A DNA stretch of 46,396 nt from an uncultured SAR86 cluster bacterium (GCA_902517505.1 CABYCL010000002.1:65941-112336), one strand, 5' to 3'. Positions 1-8,291 are shown, numbered from the stretch's first letter. A program made the numbers and translations. The notes: generated by a model from the letters alone, not told the origin.

Positions 1-2
1 GT

Positions 3-485
3 AATCAGGTGTCTATTGTTTTTGAGATGCCATTATCTTCTGTAATAATTGATTTTTTTGACCAGATTAAGTCATCTACTAAAGGATTCGCATCTATAGA
101 GTATTCTTTGATTGGGTTTCAAAAATCTGATTTAACTAAAATAGATGTATTAATTAATAATAATAAAATTGATGCCTTATCAATGATAGTTCATAAATCA
201 TTCTCAACTTCAAAAGCAAGGGAAATAGCAAAGAATCTACAAAAATTAATACCTAGACAGATGTTTGATGTTCCAATTCAGGTAGCCTTAGGTGCTAAAA
301 TTATATCTAGAGAAACTGTTAAAGCTTATAGAAAGAATGTTACTGCAAAACTTTATGGAGGAGATGTAACAAGGAAAATGAAATTACTTGAAAAACAAAA
401 ACAAGGTAAGAAAAAAATGAAGCAACTAGGGAAGGTGTCTATCCCGCAAGATGCGTTTTTAAATTATTTTAACTCGGAAAAATAA
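3..485 (+). CDS. lepA: Elongation factor 4 (LepA), C-terminal part, 5' end cut by window edge
   Basis: LepA is a ribosome-bound translational GTPase that acts on stalled or mispaused ribosomes. Only the last ~160 codons lie in the window; the frame is open to the left edge, so the GTG at 9 is not the real start. The visible part covers the end of the EF-G domain V-like region (a 'YEMPL'-like strand here read as FEMPL, then [12 protein letters not shown]) and the LepA-specific C-terminal domain, including [19 protein letters not shown] and the basic tail [13 protein letters not shown] ending in PQDAFLNYF. These match E. coli LepA closely. Its stop is followed after 1 nt by lepB, the usual gammaproteobacterial lepA-lepB order. 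Confidence 0.97.
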   Translation, partial: NQVSIVFEMPLSSVIIDFFDQIKSSTKGFASIEYSLIGFQKSDLTKIDVLINNNKIDALSMIVHKSFSTSKAREIAKNLQKLIPRQMFDVPIQVALGAKIISRETVKAYRKNVTAKLYGGDVTRKMKLLEKQKQGKKKMKQLGKVSIPQDAFLNYFNSEK

Positions 486-486
486 T

Positions 487-1437
487 ATGTTATCAGATCC
501 ATTATTTATTGTTGGAATACTCGGGATGACGATATGCTTAATTAGCTGGATAAGATTTGCTATGAGCGATGAGATAATCGAGCCTTTTGTAGTTAGATAT
601 ATTTCTACGTTGAGTTTTATTTCTGGAGCAGCATTACTCTATAGTATATTTGTTAATTCAGGCGATTTAGGCATTGTTTTATTGGTTGGTTCAGCTATTG
701 CATTTATAGTTATGGTTTTGGGCTTTCTTCTAAAGAATAGTGAGATTTCATCAACTGCTAGAGGCTATTTTATTCCCATAATAATAATTTTTATCTTAAG
801 AACATTCTTATATGAACCATACCAAATTCCTTCTGGATCGATGGAACCTCAGTTAAAGAAAGGTGATTTCTTATTAGTAAATAAATACGCATATGGCCTT
901 AAAGTAAATAGGATTGGCACTCCAAATTATTTCAGAAAAGATCCTCAATATGGTGATCCTGTGGTTATATTGCCTCCACATAATCCTGTACCTTATATCA
1001 AGCGACTAATTGGAAAGCCTGGAGATACAATTAGAATAATCAATAAACGACTTTATATTAATGGAATTGCTTTAGAAAGAGATTTTATCGATTCTGAAGA
1101 GTATTCTTTTGATAGAAAAGTCAGATATCAGTCCACTGGCGAAATTAAAATAAATAAAATTGATGCAATAGGTGATTTATATTCTGAAAAGATAGGGAAT
1201 GCAGAATATATAATAAGAAATACGAGAGGACTTAACGAACAATATCCACAAGAATGGACTGTTCCAGAAGGTCACTACTTTGTGATGGGTGACAATAGAG
1301 ATAATTCAAATGACAGCACCAAGGATGTTGGGTTTGTTCCCAGAGAAAACTTTTTTGGAAGAGCAGACTATCTTTGGATGAGTTGGGAATGCTGGATTTG
1401 TCTTCCTTCATTTGAAAAAGCTGGAAAAATTAAATAG
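487..1437 (+). CDS. lepB: Signal peptidase I
   Basis: Membrane-bound serine/lysine protease that removes signal peptides from Sec and Tat substrates on the periplasmic side. About 316 residues, similar to E. coli LepB (324). Hydrophobic segments occur near residues 5-25, 38-58, 60-80 and 92-108. The catalytic Ser118 lies in PSGSMEP and the general-base Lys172 in YIKRLIGKPGD, followed by the conserved box VMGDNRDNSNDS near residue 267. The start codon ATG lies directly after the lepA stop (1 nt gap), and the stop overlaps the rnc GTG by one base, so it is almost certainly translationally coupled within the operon. Several exported proteins in this window would be its substrates. Confidence 0.97.
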   Translation: MLSDPLFIVGILGMTICLISWIRFAMSDEIIEPFVVRYISTLSFISGAALLYSIFVNSGDLGIVLLVGSAIAFIVMVLGFLLKNSEISSTARGYFIPIIIIFILRTFLYEPYQIPSGSMEPQLKKGDFLLVNKYAYGLKVNRIGTPNYFRKDPQYGDPVVILPPHNPVPYIKRLIGKPGDTIRIINKRLYINGIALERDFIDSEEYSFDRKVRYQSTGEIKINKIDAIGDLYSEKIGNAEYIIRNTRGLNEQYPQEWTVPEGHYFVMGDNRDNSNDSTKDVGFVPRENFFGRADYLWMSWECWICLPSFEKAGKIK

Positions 1438-2096
1438 TGGAATTACAAAATCTTGAAAAGCAATTGGGCTACATTTTTAATAATATTAAATTATTAGAAT
1501 TGTCCTTAATACATAAAAGCTCAAATAGCTCATCTAATAATGAAAGACTGGAGTTTTTAGGAGACTCAATCCTAAATGCATCGATATCAAAGTACTTATT
1601 TTTAAAATTTCCAAATGAAACTGAAGGACTTTTGACTCGAATGCGATCATCCATTGTTAAAGGCGAAACATTAACAAAGAAAGCAAAGGAGCTTAATGTA
1701 ATTAAATTTATTAGTCTTTCAAAAGGAACATCAAACTTATCTGATAATAGGAAACACTCAATTTTAGAAGGCACAATTGAATCAATTATTGGAGCAGTAT
1801 TTCTCGATAGTGGATGGGATTCGGCAGATAAATTTATTCAAGACCTATTTAAAACAGAATTATCTCAAATCACTATTGATGATGAGTTTAGGGACTCTAA
1901 AACTGAATTACAGGAACTTTTGCAATCTAAAAAATTAAGTCCTCCCATATATCAAACAACAGAGCTTAAAGATGGATTTGATTGCAAAATTGAATTAAAT
2001 GAAATTAGTTTTATTGCATCTGGTAATTCAAAAAGACAAGCGGAAAGAGCGGCAGCACAAGAAGTGTTAACTCATCTTAAATTATATAATGCTTAA
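1437..2096 (+). CDS. rnc: Ribonuclease III, with one catalytic Asp replaced
   Basis: Double-strand-specific endoribonuclease that processes the rRNA precursor and structured mRNAs. 219 residues, close to E. coli Rnc (226). The N-terminal RNase III domain (about 1-145) has the signature NERLEFLGDSIL with E36, E39 and D43. The C-terminal dsRNA-binding domain (about 150-217) ends in KRQAERAAAQEVL. Oddity: the second catalytic motif reads SILEGTIES where E. coli has SILADTVEA, so the residue equivalent to D114 is Gly112, while the essential E117 equivalent (E115) is kept; Glu111 sits beside it. GTG start overlaps the lepB stop by one base; the 3' end overlaps era by 8 nt. Function is likely kept, since rnc-era linkage and the rest of the protein are normal. 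Confidence 0.95.
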   Translation: MELQNLEKQLGYIFNNIKLLELSLIHKSSNSSSNNERLEFLGDSILNASISKYLFLKFPNETEGLLTRMRSSIVKGETLTKKAKELNVIKFISLSKGTSNLSDNRKHSILEGTIESIIGAVFLDSGWDSADKFIQDLFKTELSQITIDDEFRDSKTELQELLQSKKLSPPIYQTTELKDGFDCKIELNEISFIASGNSKRQAERAAAQEVLTHLKLYNA

Positions 2097-2997
2097 AGAA
2101 TATTGCGGTTATATTTCTATAATTGGCAAGCCAAATGTAGGCAAGTCAACAATATTAAATGCTATTCTTGGAAAGAAAGTATCTATTACTTCTAGGAAAT
2201 CTCAAACAACACGTAATAATATTCTTGGAATTAAAACGAATGACAATAAACAGATGATTTTTATAGATACACCAGGAATGCATGTTAAATCTCAAAAGAC
2301 GATGAATAAAATTTTAAATAAATCTGCTCAAAGTATTATTGAGGATTCAGATATTGTGCTTTTTGTATTACAAAGATTAAGTTTAGACAAGGATGATGAA
2401 TTAATTCTTGAAAAACTTAAGGAAAAAGATCAAAAGGTTATATGCGTTGTTAACAAAATTGATCAAGTTGAAGATAAAAATAAATTATTGCCTTTTATGG
2501 ATAAAATTTCTATGACTTTTGAGTTTAAGGAGATCTTACTGATATCAGCTAAAACAAATAATGGTTTAGATGATTTGATATCCGTTATTAAAAATAATCT
2601 TCCTGAAAACAACCATATTTATGATGATAATTTTGAAATTAATAATAAAGATAAAAAATTCATGTTTTCTGAATTAATCAGAGAAAAAATTATAAGAAAA
2701 CTTGGAGATGAATTACCTCACGATACTTATGTTCAAATTGACTTGATTGATGATAAAAATGATATTACTGAAGTTCATTCCACAATATATGTTAATAGAA
2801 AATCACAAAAGCAAATTGTTATTGGCTCAGGCGGGGATGTTCTAAAACAAATAGGAAAAGAAGCAAGAAAAGAAATGGAAGAGGAATTAGATAGAAAAGT
2901 TTTTTTAAAGACATGGGTTAAGGTTAAAAAAAATTGGAATACCGACTCAGGCTTTATTCAGAGCCTAGGTGTTGGCGGCAATTATGAGTCAAATTAA
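2089..2997 (+). CDS. era: GTPase Era
   Basis: GTPase that binds the 3' end of 16S rRNA and checks 30S subunit assembly. About 302 residues, the usual length. G1 P-loop GKPNVGKST near residues 11-19, switch region SQTTRNNILG, G3 DTPGMH near 60, G4 NKID near 121, and a SAK-like G5 (ISAKT). The C-terminal KH domain has the GSGGDVLKQIG loop followed by VFLKTWVKVKKNW. Overlap of 8 nt with rnc upstream and 14 nt with recO downstream (using the recO ATG at 2984) argues for translational coupling of the rnc-era-recO block. Confidence 0.97.
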   Translation: MLKEYCGYISIIGKPNVGKSTILNAILGKKVSITSRKSQTTRNNILGIKTNDNKQMIFIDTPGMHVKSQKTMNKILNKSAQSIIEDSDIVLFVLQRLSLDKDDELILEKLKEKDQKVICVVNKIDQVEDKNKLLPFMDKISMTFEFKEILLISAKTNNGLDDLISVIKNNLPENNHIYDDNFEINNKDKKFMFSELIREKIIRKLGDELPHDTYVQIDLIDDKNDITEVHSTIYVNRKSQKQIVIGSGGDVLKQIGKEARKEMEEELDRKVFLKTWVKVKKNWNTDSGFIQSLGVGGNYESN

Positions 2998-3679
2998 TAC
3001 TGACCAGTGTTTTCTTCTTCATCACAGGTCATACGGTGAGACAAGTATGATTGCTGATGTTTTTACAAAAAATAGTGGGAAGATGTCTCTCATTGCTAAA
3101 GGAGCAAAGAAACCTAAATCAAAATTTTTTGGATACTTGGTTCCATTCCATAAACTAAATATAACTTTTTCAGGAAGATCTGAATTAAAAACATTAACTA
3201 GTATTGATAGAAATCTAGCAGACTCCTCAAACAGCATGTCTAAAGTAAGTTATAGCTTGCTTTATATAAATGAATTGTTAATTAAACTTCTTCCTAAGGA
3301 CGCAAAACACGAAGAATTATTTTTGCTTTACGATAAATTTCTAGAAGATATTAATAATAAAAAAAATCTGGAATTAACACTAAGACATTTTGAATTAGAC
3401 TTGCTAGATATGCTTGGATATGGATTTGATTATGATGTTGATATAGATGAAAACAATCCAATAGAACTTGAATCTGGTTATTTATTTGTTTCAGAAAGAG
3501 GCTTTAGAAAATCAAAGAATTCAAATTTTACTGGTAAAGATATTATTAATTTAAAAAAAAGAAAACTTAAAGAAATTCCGCGGGAGTATTTAAAAGAAAT
3601 AACTACAAAAGCTATAAGTATTTGTCTTGAGGGGAAGGATTTAGCTAGTAGGAAAATATTTAAAAAGATTAAACAATGA
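2984..3679 (+). CDS. recO: DNA repair protein RecO
   Basis: RecO helps load RecA on SSB-coated single-stranded DNA in the RecFOR pathway. About 231 residues, near the E. coli length of 242. I place the start at ATG 2984, giving an N-terminus of MSQINTDQCFLLHHRSYGE that matches the family's OB-fold start (a strand, then R-x-Y-x-E/D-x-S); the GTG at 2969 would add five residues. The OB fold (residues 1-80, with GAKKPKSKFFGYLVPF) and the helical C-terminal domain are visible; zinc-finger cysteines are absent, as is common in gammaproteobacterial RecO. The stop overlaps the acpS ATG by 4 nt. In many relatives pdxJ lies between recO and acpS; it is absent here. Confidence 0.92.
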   Translation: MSQINTDQCFLLHHRSYGETSMIADVFTKNSGKMSLIAKGAKKPKSKFFGYLVPFHKLNITFSGRSELKTLTSIDRNLADSSNSMSKVSYSLLYINELLIKLLPKDAKHEELFLLYDKFLEDINNKKNLELTLRHFELDLLDMLGYGFDYDVDIDENNPIELESGYLFVSERGFRKSKNSNFTGKDIINLKKRKLKEIPREYLKEITTKAISICLEGKDLASRKIFKKIKQ

Positions 3680-4053
3680 TATTTGGTATTGGAACAGACA
3701 TCGTAGAAGTTGAGAGAATTAAAAAAATTAGCTCAGTTGATAAATTCGCCAAAAAAATTCTTAGTCAAAATGAATTGGATATTTTTAATGAATTAAGTAA
3801 AGATAAAAAAATTTTTTTTCTTTCAATGCAATTTGCTGGGAAAGAAGCAGTCTCAAAAGCGCTTGGTACCGGTGTTGGAAAAGAAGTTAATATGAAAAAT
3901 ATTGAAATACTAAGAGATAACAAAGGTAAGCCAATCTTAAATGCTATCGATGAGCTTGAAACCTATATGAGCAACTTGGGGATAACTAAAACACATGTTA
4001 GTCTTTCAGATGAGAGCAATTATGCAATCGCTATGGCTGTATTAGAGAAATGA
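3676..4053 (+). CDS. acpS: Holo-[acyl-carrier-protein] synthase
   Basis: Transfers 4'-phosphopantetheine from CoA to the ACP serine, activating fatty acid synthesis. 125 residues, standard for the family. The start motif GIGTDIVEVERI carries the magnesium ligand Asp8, and FAGKEAVSKALGTG near residues 54-67 carries the second acidic ligand. Four-nt overlaps on both sides (ATGA with recO, ATGA with adk) mark tight coupling. Adjacent recO and acpS without pdxJ is a small departure from the common gammaproteobacterial order. Confidence 0.96.
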   Translation: MIFGIGTDIVEVERIKKISSVDKFAKKILSQNELDIFNELSKDKKIFFLSMQFAGKEAVSKALGTGVGKEVNMKNIEILRDNKGKPILNAIDELETYMSNLGITKTHVSLSDESNYAIAMAVLEK

Positions 4054-4694
4054 ATAATATTATTTTATTAGGCCCACCAGGTGCTGGAAAGGGAACACAG
4101 GCAGATTTAATATGTGAAATGTGCGACATACCCAAAATTAGTACTGGGGATATGTTAAGAGAGGCAGTTGCATCTGGCAGCGATCTTGGAATAAAAGTTT
4201 CAAATATTCTTGATTCTGGAGGCTTGGTTTCAGATGATATTATTGGGTCTTTAATCAAAGAAAGGCTTACCAAACCTGACTGTGCAAAAGGTTCTTTGTT
4301 TGATGGCGTACCTAGAACAATTGGTCAAGCAGAACAATTAGCTGATATGGGAATTAATTTCACACATGTTATTGAAATATTTGTTGAAGATGAAACTATT
4401 GTTAATAGAATGTCAGGCAGAAGAGTGCATCCATCTTCTGGTCGAAACTATCACATAGATTTTAATCCACCAAAGAATGAAGGAATAGATGATGAGACAG
4501 GAGAACCCTTAATTCTGAGAGAAGATGATAAACCAGATACCGTTTTAAAAAGACTTAACGTATATCACGAACAAACAAAACCATTAACCGACTTTTATGC
4601 AAATTTATCAAATGATGGAAGTTTAATGTTTTTTAAAGTTGATGGATCAAAAACAGTTGATCAAGTATTTAATAACATTTCTTCTCAAATATAG
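4050..4694 (+). CDS. adk: Adenylate kinase
   Basis: Converts AMP + ATP to 2 ADP in the cytoplasm. 214 residues, identical in length to E. coli Adk. P-loop GPPGAGKGTQ at residues 8-17, AMP-binding STGDMLR at 31-37, and a long LID region (about 122-159: GRRVHPSSGRNYH) without zinc cysteines, as in other Gram-negative Adks. The normally invariant DGFPRT motif reads DGVPRT (Val87), a change at the aromatic position next to the catalytic Arg; activity is still expected. Starts on the acpS stop (ATGA overlap) and is followed 2 nt later by the tsaB-like gene. Confidence 0.96.
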   Translation: MNNIILLGPPGAGKGTQADLICEMCDIPKISTGDMLREAVASGSDLGIKVSNILDSGGLVSDDIIGSLIKERLTKPDCAKGSLFDGVPRTIGQAEQLADMGINFTHVIEIFVEDETIVNRMSGRRVHPSSGRNYHIDFNPPKNEGIDDETGEPLILREDDKPDTVLKRLNVYHEQTKPLTDFYANLSNDGSLMFFKVDGSKTVDQVFNNISSQI

Positions 4695-4696
4695 AT

Positions 4697-5128
4697 ATGA
4701 AAATCCTAGCAATGAAAAGTTCTGGTGATCGAACCTCAGTGAGTGTAGTTTTGAATGACGAAATAAATTCATATTCAATGACGCATCAAAGAAAGGAAAG
4801 ACCTAATTTGGAAATATTTTTAAGCAATATAGGACTTAATAAAACCTTTGCTCTTAAAGAAATAGATCTATTTGCTTTTGCAAATAATCAAAATTCTTAT
4901 ACAGCAACTAGAACCATTGCTAGTTATATGAAAGGATTAGCAGTCGCTTTAGAAAAGCCTCTAATTTCAATTAAAGATGAAAATATAGATGACTTTGACT
5001 CAGACTCTATTGCAATGAAAGCTAAAGAAATATTTATAAAAGAAGGAGTCGACTTAACAAAGTTTGATCCTAAAGATGCCAATCCATCATACGAAGAAAA
5101 AACTAAATTTAAAAAATTAAATGAGTGA
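4697..5128 (+). CDS. tsaB: Shortened TsaB-like protein (tRNA t6A synthesis)
   Basis: TsaB is the ASKHA-fold scaffold that pairs with TsaD to make threonylcarbamoyladenosine at A37 of ANN-decoding tRNAs. This 143-residue protein is well below the usual ~230. The N-terminal lobe is recognisable: a KILAMKSSG start like the family's ILAIDTS, then IDLFAFANNQNSYTATRTIASYMKGLAVALEKPLISI, which follows the layout of the GPGSFTGLRIG...KGLA...P segment although the glycine loop is altered. The C-terminal end NPSYEEKTKFKK resembles the P-x-YLR tail. Most of the C-terminal lobe (roughly 80-90 residues) is missing. Start 2 nt after adk; 8-nt overlap with uppP. Assignment rests on weak sequence likeness and length pattern, so moderate confidence. 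Confidence 0.7.
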   Translation: MKILAMKSSGDRTSVSVVLNDEINSYSMTHQRKERPNLEIFLSNIGLNKTFALKEIDLFAFANNQNSYTATRTIASYMKGLAVALEKPLISIKDENIDDFDSDSIAMKAKEIFIKEGVDLTKFDPKDANPSYEEKTKFKKLNE

Positions 5129-5909
5129 TTTTTTACTTAGTTTTATTCTTGGTTTAGTTCAGGGACTAACTGAATTTCTTCCGATATCGAGCTCTGCACA
5201 TCTGCTTTTACCATCATTATTATTTGGCACAAACGACTTGGGTTTATATTTTGATATATCTGTCCATGCTGGTACTTTAGCAGCAGTAATATATTATTTT
5301 AAATCAGATATTTTTTTAATGACTCAATCAGTTTTAACTAAAAATATCGACTTACAGAAATATAAAAATTTATCATTTCAATTATTAATAGCAACGATCC
5401 CAGTAGTGCTTATCGGATATATTTTTAAAGACTTAATTGAACAAAGAATTTTTAGTATAGACAGTATAGCTATATCTAATTTAATCTTTGCAGCTATTTT
5501 ACTTTTGGCTTTTTTAAAAAATAAATCTGGTAAAGGAATATATGAAATCACATTATTCACAGCATTATTTATTGGCATATTCCAATGTTTTGCTCTTATA
5601 CCAGGTGCATCAAGATCTGGAACAGCAATTACAGCAGCATTATTAATTGGGTTAAATTTAAAAGATGCATCCAAATTTGCATTTATGTTAGGTATCCCAA
5701 CTATACTCGGTGCATTGACCTTGCTTGTTATAGATGTTCAAAATACTGATATTCAATTTGACTTTTTAATCTTGATAACTGGATTTTTAACTTCAATGAT
5801 ATTTGCTTTCTTTACAATCAAGCTTTTCTTAAGTTTTGTAGAAAAAATTGGAATGATTCCCTTTGTTCTTTATAGAGTTTTGCTAGGAGTTATTTTATTA
5901 TTAATGTAA
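5121..5909 (+). CDS. uppP: Undecaprenyl-diphosphatase UppP (BacA)
   Basis: Integral membrane phosphatase that regenerates undecaprenyl phosphate for peptidoglycan and O-antigen synthesis; overexpression gives bacitracin resistance in other bacteria. 262 residues versus about 273 in E. coli. The two signature stretches are present: QGLTEFLPISSSAHLLL near residues 13-29 and LIPGASRSGTAITAALLIGL near 160-180, plus about eight hydrophobic segments. The start overlaps the tsaB-like gene by 8 nt, and rsmJ begins on the next base after its stop, so it sits inside the long plus-strand operon. Confidence 0.96.
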   Translation: MSDFLLSFILGLVQGLTEFLPISSSAHLLLPSLLFGTNDLGLYFDISVHAGTLAAVIYYFKSDIFLMTQSVLTKNIDLQKYKNLSFQLLIATIPVVLIGYIFKDLIEQRIFSIDSIAISNLIFAAILLLAFLKNKSGKGIYEITLFTALFIGIFQCFALIPGASRSGTAITAALLIGLNLKDASKFAFMLGIPTILGALTLLVIDVQNTDIQFDFLILITGFLTSMIFAFFTIKLFLSFVEKIGMIPFVLYRVLLGVILLLM

Positions 5910-6641
5910 ATGCAAATTTATATTAAAAAAGAAAACATCGATCAAAACATCCAAAATATTTCAGATCATCTTGAATCAAATATAGTTTTTGATGAACCTA
6001 AAAAAAGTCACTATTTGGTCTATGACTCAAATGGCCTTTCTTTTATAAAAGATTCAAAAAATCCTCGTGAAATTCTTCATATTAATTTTTTAAAAGGAGC
6101 TTTAGGATGGAGAATGAAACGAGCTCAACATGAAAGTAATTTAAAAAAGGCTTTAGGCAAAAATAATGATCAATTAACTATCTTTGATGCAACTGCTGGA
6201 TTGTTAACTGATACTATGATTTTTTTATCTCTTGGACATAAAGTCATTGCAGTTGAACAGAGTAAAATATTATTTTGCCTCGTAAGTGATGCTATTTTTA
6301 GAGCAAAAAAGGATATTCCTGAATTAAAAAATTTAGATTTTATAAATGATAATTCTATTAATGTTTATAAGAAAAAACATCAACAATTAGATGTTATTTA
6401 TTTAGATCCTATGTACCCAATTACAAAAAAAAATATCAAGAAATCAGGAAACATAAATGCAATAACAAAAATTTTGAAACTTGAAAATTTAGAAAACAAT
6501 GAAGATGAATTTATTAGTAGCTTTATGGAAAGCAACTATAAAAAAATAATTTTAAAAAGGCCTTTAAAGTCTAAAAAAAATTATAGTAATATTAATTATC
6601 AAGTAATAGGTAAAACAACAAGATTTGATATTTATTTATGA
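5910..6641 (+). CDS. rsmJ: 16S rRNA (guanine1516-N2)-methyltransferase RsmJ
   Basis: SAM-dependent methyltransferase that makes m2G1516 in 16S rRNA. 243 residues, near E. coli RsmJ (250). The SAM-binding motif is FDATAGLLTDTMIFLSLGH (residues ~95-113) and the catalytic/acceptor-side motif is YLDPMYP (~164-170), the latter characteristic of RsmJ; KRPLKSKK follows near the C-terminus. Lysine content is very high, in keeping with the AT-rich codon use. ATG directly abuts the uppP stop; 4-nt overlap with the dioxygenase gene downstream. Confidence 0.85.
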   Translation: MQIYIKKENIDQNIQNISDHLESNIVFDEPKKSHYLVYDSNGLSFIKDSKNPREILHINFLKGALGWRMKRAQHESNLKKALGKNNDQLTIFDATAGLLTDTMIFLSLGHKVIAVEQSKILFCLVSDAIFRAKKDIPELKNLDFINDNSINVYKKKHQQLDVIYLDPMYPITKKNIKKSGNINAITKILKLENLENNEDEFISSFMESNYKKIILKRPLKSKKNYSNINYQVIGKTTRFDIYL

Positions 6642-7705
6642 TAGAAATTAAAGACAATTCAATTCTTTTATCAGATGGGTCAAATCAATACGATCTCCCT
6701 TTTTTATGGCTTAGAGATAATTGTCAGTGCAATGAATGCAGAATTACTGAGACTCAGGAAAAACAATTTTTATTACATTCAGTTCCAGTTGATATAGCTC
6801 CAAAGCATGTAGAAGAAATCGAAAATAATATTAATATTATTTGGCCTGACGATCATAAAACTTTTATTCCAATAGAGCTTATTAAAAAATTACATTTATC
6901 TCGCTATCCTAAACATAGTTCATGGCCAAATGAATTTGAACCAGAAAAATATAATTGGTCAGAATTTCTAGATAGTAAAAAAACAGCACTTGAAGCTCTT
7001 AAAACTTTTGTGACCTATGGCGTCATTATTCTTAAAAATGCACCACAAGAATCAAACTCATTAGAATTGCTTGCTAAAAGACTTGGACCAATAAATGAAG
7101 TTCTTTTTGAAAGAATTCACAATGTTTCCGTTACAGGCCATATATATAATGTTGCTCACACTCCAAAAGGACTCCCGCCTCATAATGACTTTGCCAGTTA
7201 TAACGCACAACCAAGCGTTCAGGTTTTGCATATGTTAGAAAATGAATGTGAGGGTGGAGAATCTATAATTGTTGACGGGTGGCAAGTTGTAAAAGATTTA
7301 AAAGCCGACATACCAGAATATTTCTATATTCTTCAGAATTTTAATGTCCCATTTAGAGAATTTGATGAAGACAATGAAACATATGCTGAGGCTCCTTTAA
7401 TCAAGTGTACAAGTGATGGAACAATTGAAAGTTTTAGATTTTCAAATCAATTAATGCAAATGATAGATCCAAGAAAAGATGGTGTGGGCAAATTTTATAA
7501 GGCATATCATGAAATTTCATCAAGAGTACATGACAAAAAATATCATTCAACTTTTAGACTTAATGGGGGAGAGGCTTTAGTAGTTGCAAGTTTAAGAGTC
7601 TTGCATGCTCGTGAACCTTTCGAACCTAATGGCAAAAGACATCTACAAGACGCTTACTTTACCTATGATAATGCAGCTAATAACATAGTCTTATTATCAA
7701 ATTAA
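6638..7705 (+). CDS. Gamma-butyrobetaine / trimethyllysine-type 2-oxoglutarate dioxygenase
   Basis: Fe(II)/2-oxoglutarate-dependent oxygenase of the BBOX/TMLH family, which hydroxylates gamma-butyrobetaine or trimethyllysine in carnitine synthesis. 355 residues. The N-terminal DUF971-type domain (1-90) has the zinc-binding set C29-x-C31-x2-C34 in LRDNCQCNEC with a likely fourth ligand H73 (WPDDH). The TauD-like domain (115-345) has the iron facial triad H182-x-D184 (PPHNDF) and H323 (VLHAREPF). Which of the two substrates is used cannot be told from sequence. It overlaps rsmJ by 4 nt and abuts the next gene, so it is expressed with housekeeping genes; carnitine or a related betaine could serve as osmolyte or carbon source. 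Confidence 0.85.
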   Translation: MIEIKDNSILLSDGSNQYDLPFLWLRDNCQCNECRITETQEKQFLLHSVPVDIAPKHVEEIENNINIIWPDDHKTFIPIELIKKLHLSRYPKHSSWPNEFEPEKYNWSEFLDSKKTALEALKTFVTYGVIILKNAPQESNSLELLAKRLGPINEVLFERIHNVSVTGHIYNVAHTPKGLPPHNDFASYNAQPSVQVLHMLENECEGGESIIVDGWQVVKDLKADIPEYFYILQNFNVPFREFDEDNETYAEAPLIKCTSDGTIESFRFSNQLMQMIDPRKDGVGKFYKAYHEISSRVHDKKYHSTFRLNGGEALVVASLRVLHAREPFEPNGKRHLQDAYFTYDNAANNIVLLSN

Positions 7706-7957
7706 ATGAAATTATCTGAAGCAGACATATCAAGGATTATTGAAATGGCATGGGAGGACAGAACTCCGTTTGATGCAATTGAGGCACAATTTAATTTATC
7801 TCATGATGAGGTTGTAAAGATCATGAGAGATAATCTCAATAGAAATAGTTTTAATTTATGGCGTAAAAGAGTTAGAGGGAGAAAAACAAAGCATTCAGAA
7901 TTAAGGTCCTTTAAAGTTGGCAGGCATCATTCATATGACCAAAATAAACATAAGTGA
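7706..7957 (+). CDS. TIGR03643 / DUF2805 family protein
   Basis: 83-residue protein of unknown function. The body matches the TIGR03643 pattern: SEADISRIIEMAWEDRTPF, then an HTH-like segment FNLSHDEVVKIMR, then LWRKRVRGRKTKH. The helix-turn-helix-like spacing and basic C-terminus suggest nucleic acid binding, but this is inference. The ATG begins on the base after the dioxygenase stop. The small gene at 7935 begins inside its 3' end (23-nt overlap), so the two are probably translationally coupled. Confidence 0.8.
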   Translation: MKLSEADISRIIEMAWEDRTPFDAIEAQFNLSHDEVVKIMRDNLNRNSFNLWRKRVRGRKTKHSELRSFKVGRHHSYDQNKHK

Positions 7958-8240
7958 AGATAAGATAAAATTTATTAACCTTCATAAATCTTTTTTTAAT
8001 GACTTAAATAATACTTCATGTGAAATATCTGATAATAAAGTAACTATTTTTGAGAATTCGAGTGAAAATGCAGATCCAGCTTCAGTTGAACTGGAAATAA
8101 AAAATGATGGTCTTTTTTCTATATATTATTGGGATGGTTATTCTTTGGCAGATAGTTATCAGACTGAAGATTATAATTCTGCTATGAAGCAATACAAAAA
8201 GTTTGCTAAGAAGTTAGCAAAGAATCTAAGAAGATATTAA
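7935..8240 (+). CDS. Small uncharacterised protein, last gene of the housekeeping run
   Basis: About 101 residues from ATG 7935 (an upstream TTG at 7917 would add six). Not recognised. It is a mixed alpha/beta sequence with an acidic middle and a very basic C-terminal helix (MKQYKKFAKKLAKNLRRY). No signal peptide or membrane segment. Coding is supported by the 23-nt overlap with the upstream gene, by codon use like its neighbours, and by the lack of another plausible frame here. No terminator with a plus-strand T-run follows; the hairpin just downstream serves the opposite strand. Confidence 0.65.
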   Translation: MTKINISEDKIKFINLHKSFFNDLNNTSCEISDNKVTIFENSSENADPASVELEIKNDGLFSIYYWDGYSLADSYQTEDYNSAMKQYKKFAKKLAKNLRRY

Positions 8241-8266
8241 AAAAAAATGCGGCCAGTTGGCCGCAT
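8240..8266 (-). terminator. Intrinsic terminator for the lipoprotein gene
   Basis: Perfect 8-bp stem ATGCGGCC/GGCCGCAT (8247-8254 and 8259-8266) with a 4-nt loop. Read on the minus strand it is followed by a run of seven T. This fits Rho-independent termination of the gene ending at 8292; read on the plus strand there is no T-run. Confidence 0.85.
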
Positions 8267-8291
8267 CTTCAATGCATGCAGTTAGACGAAA

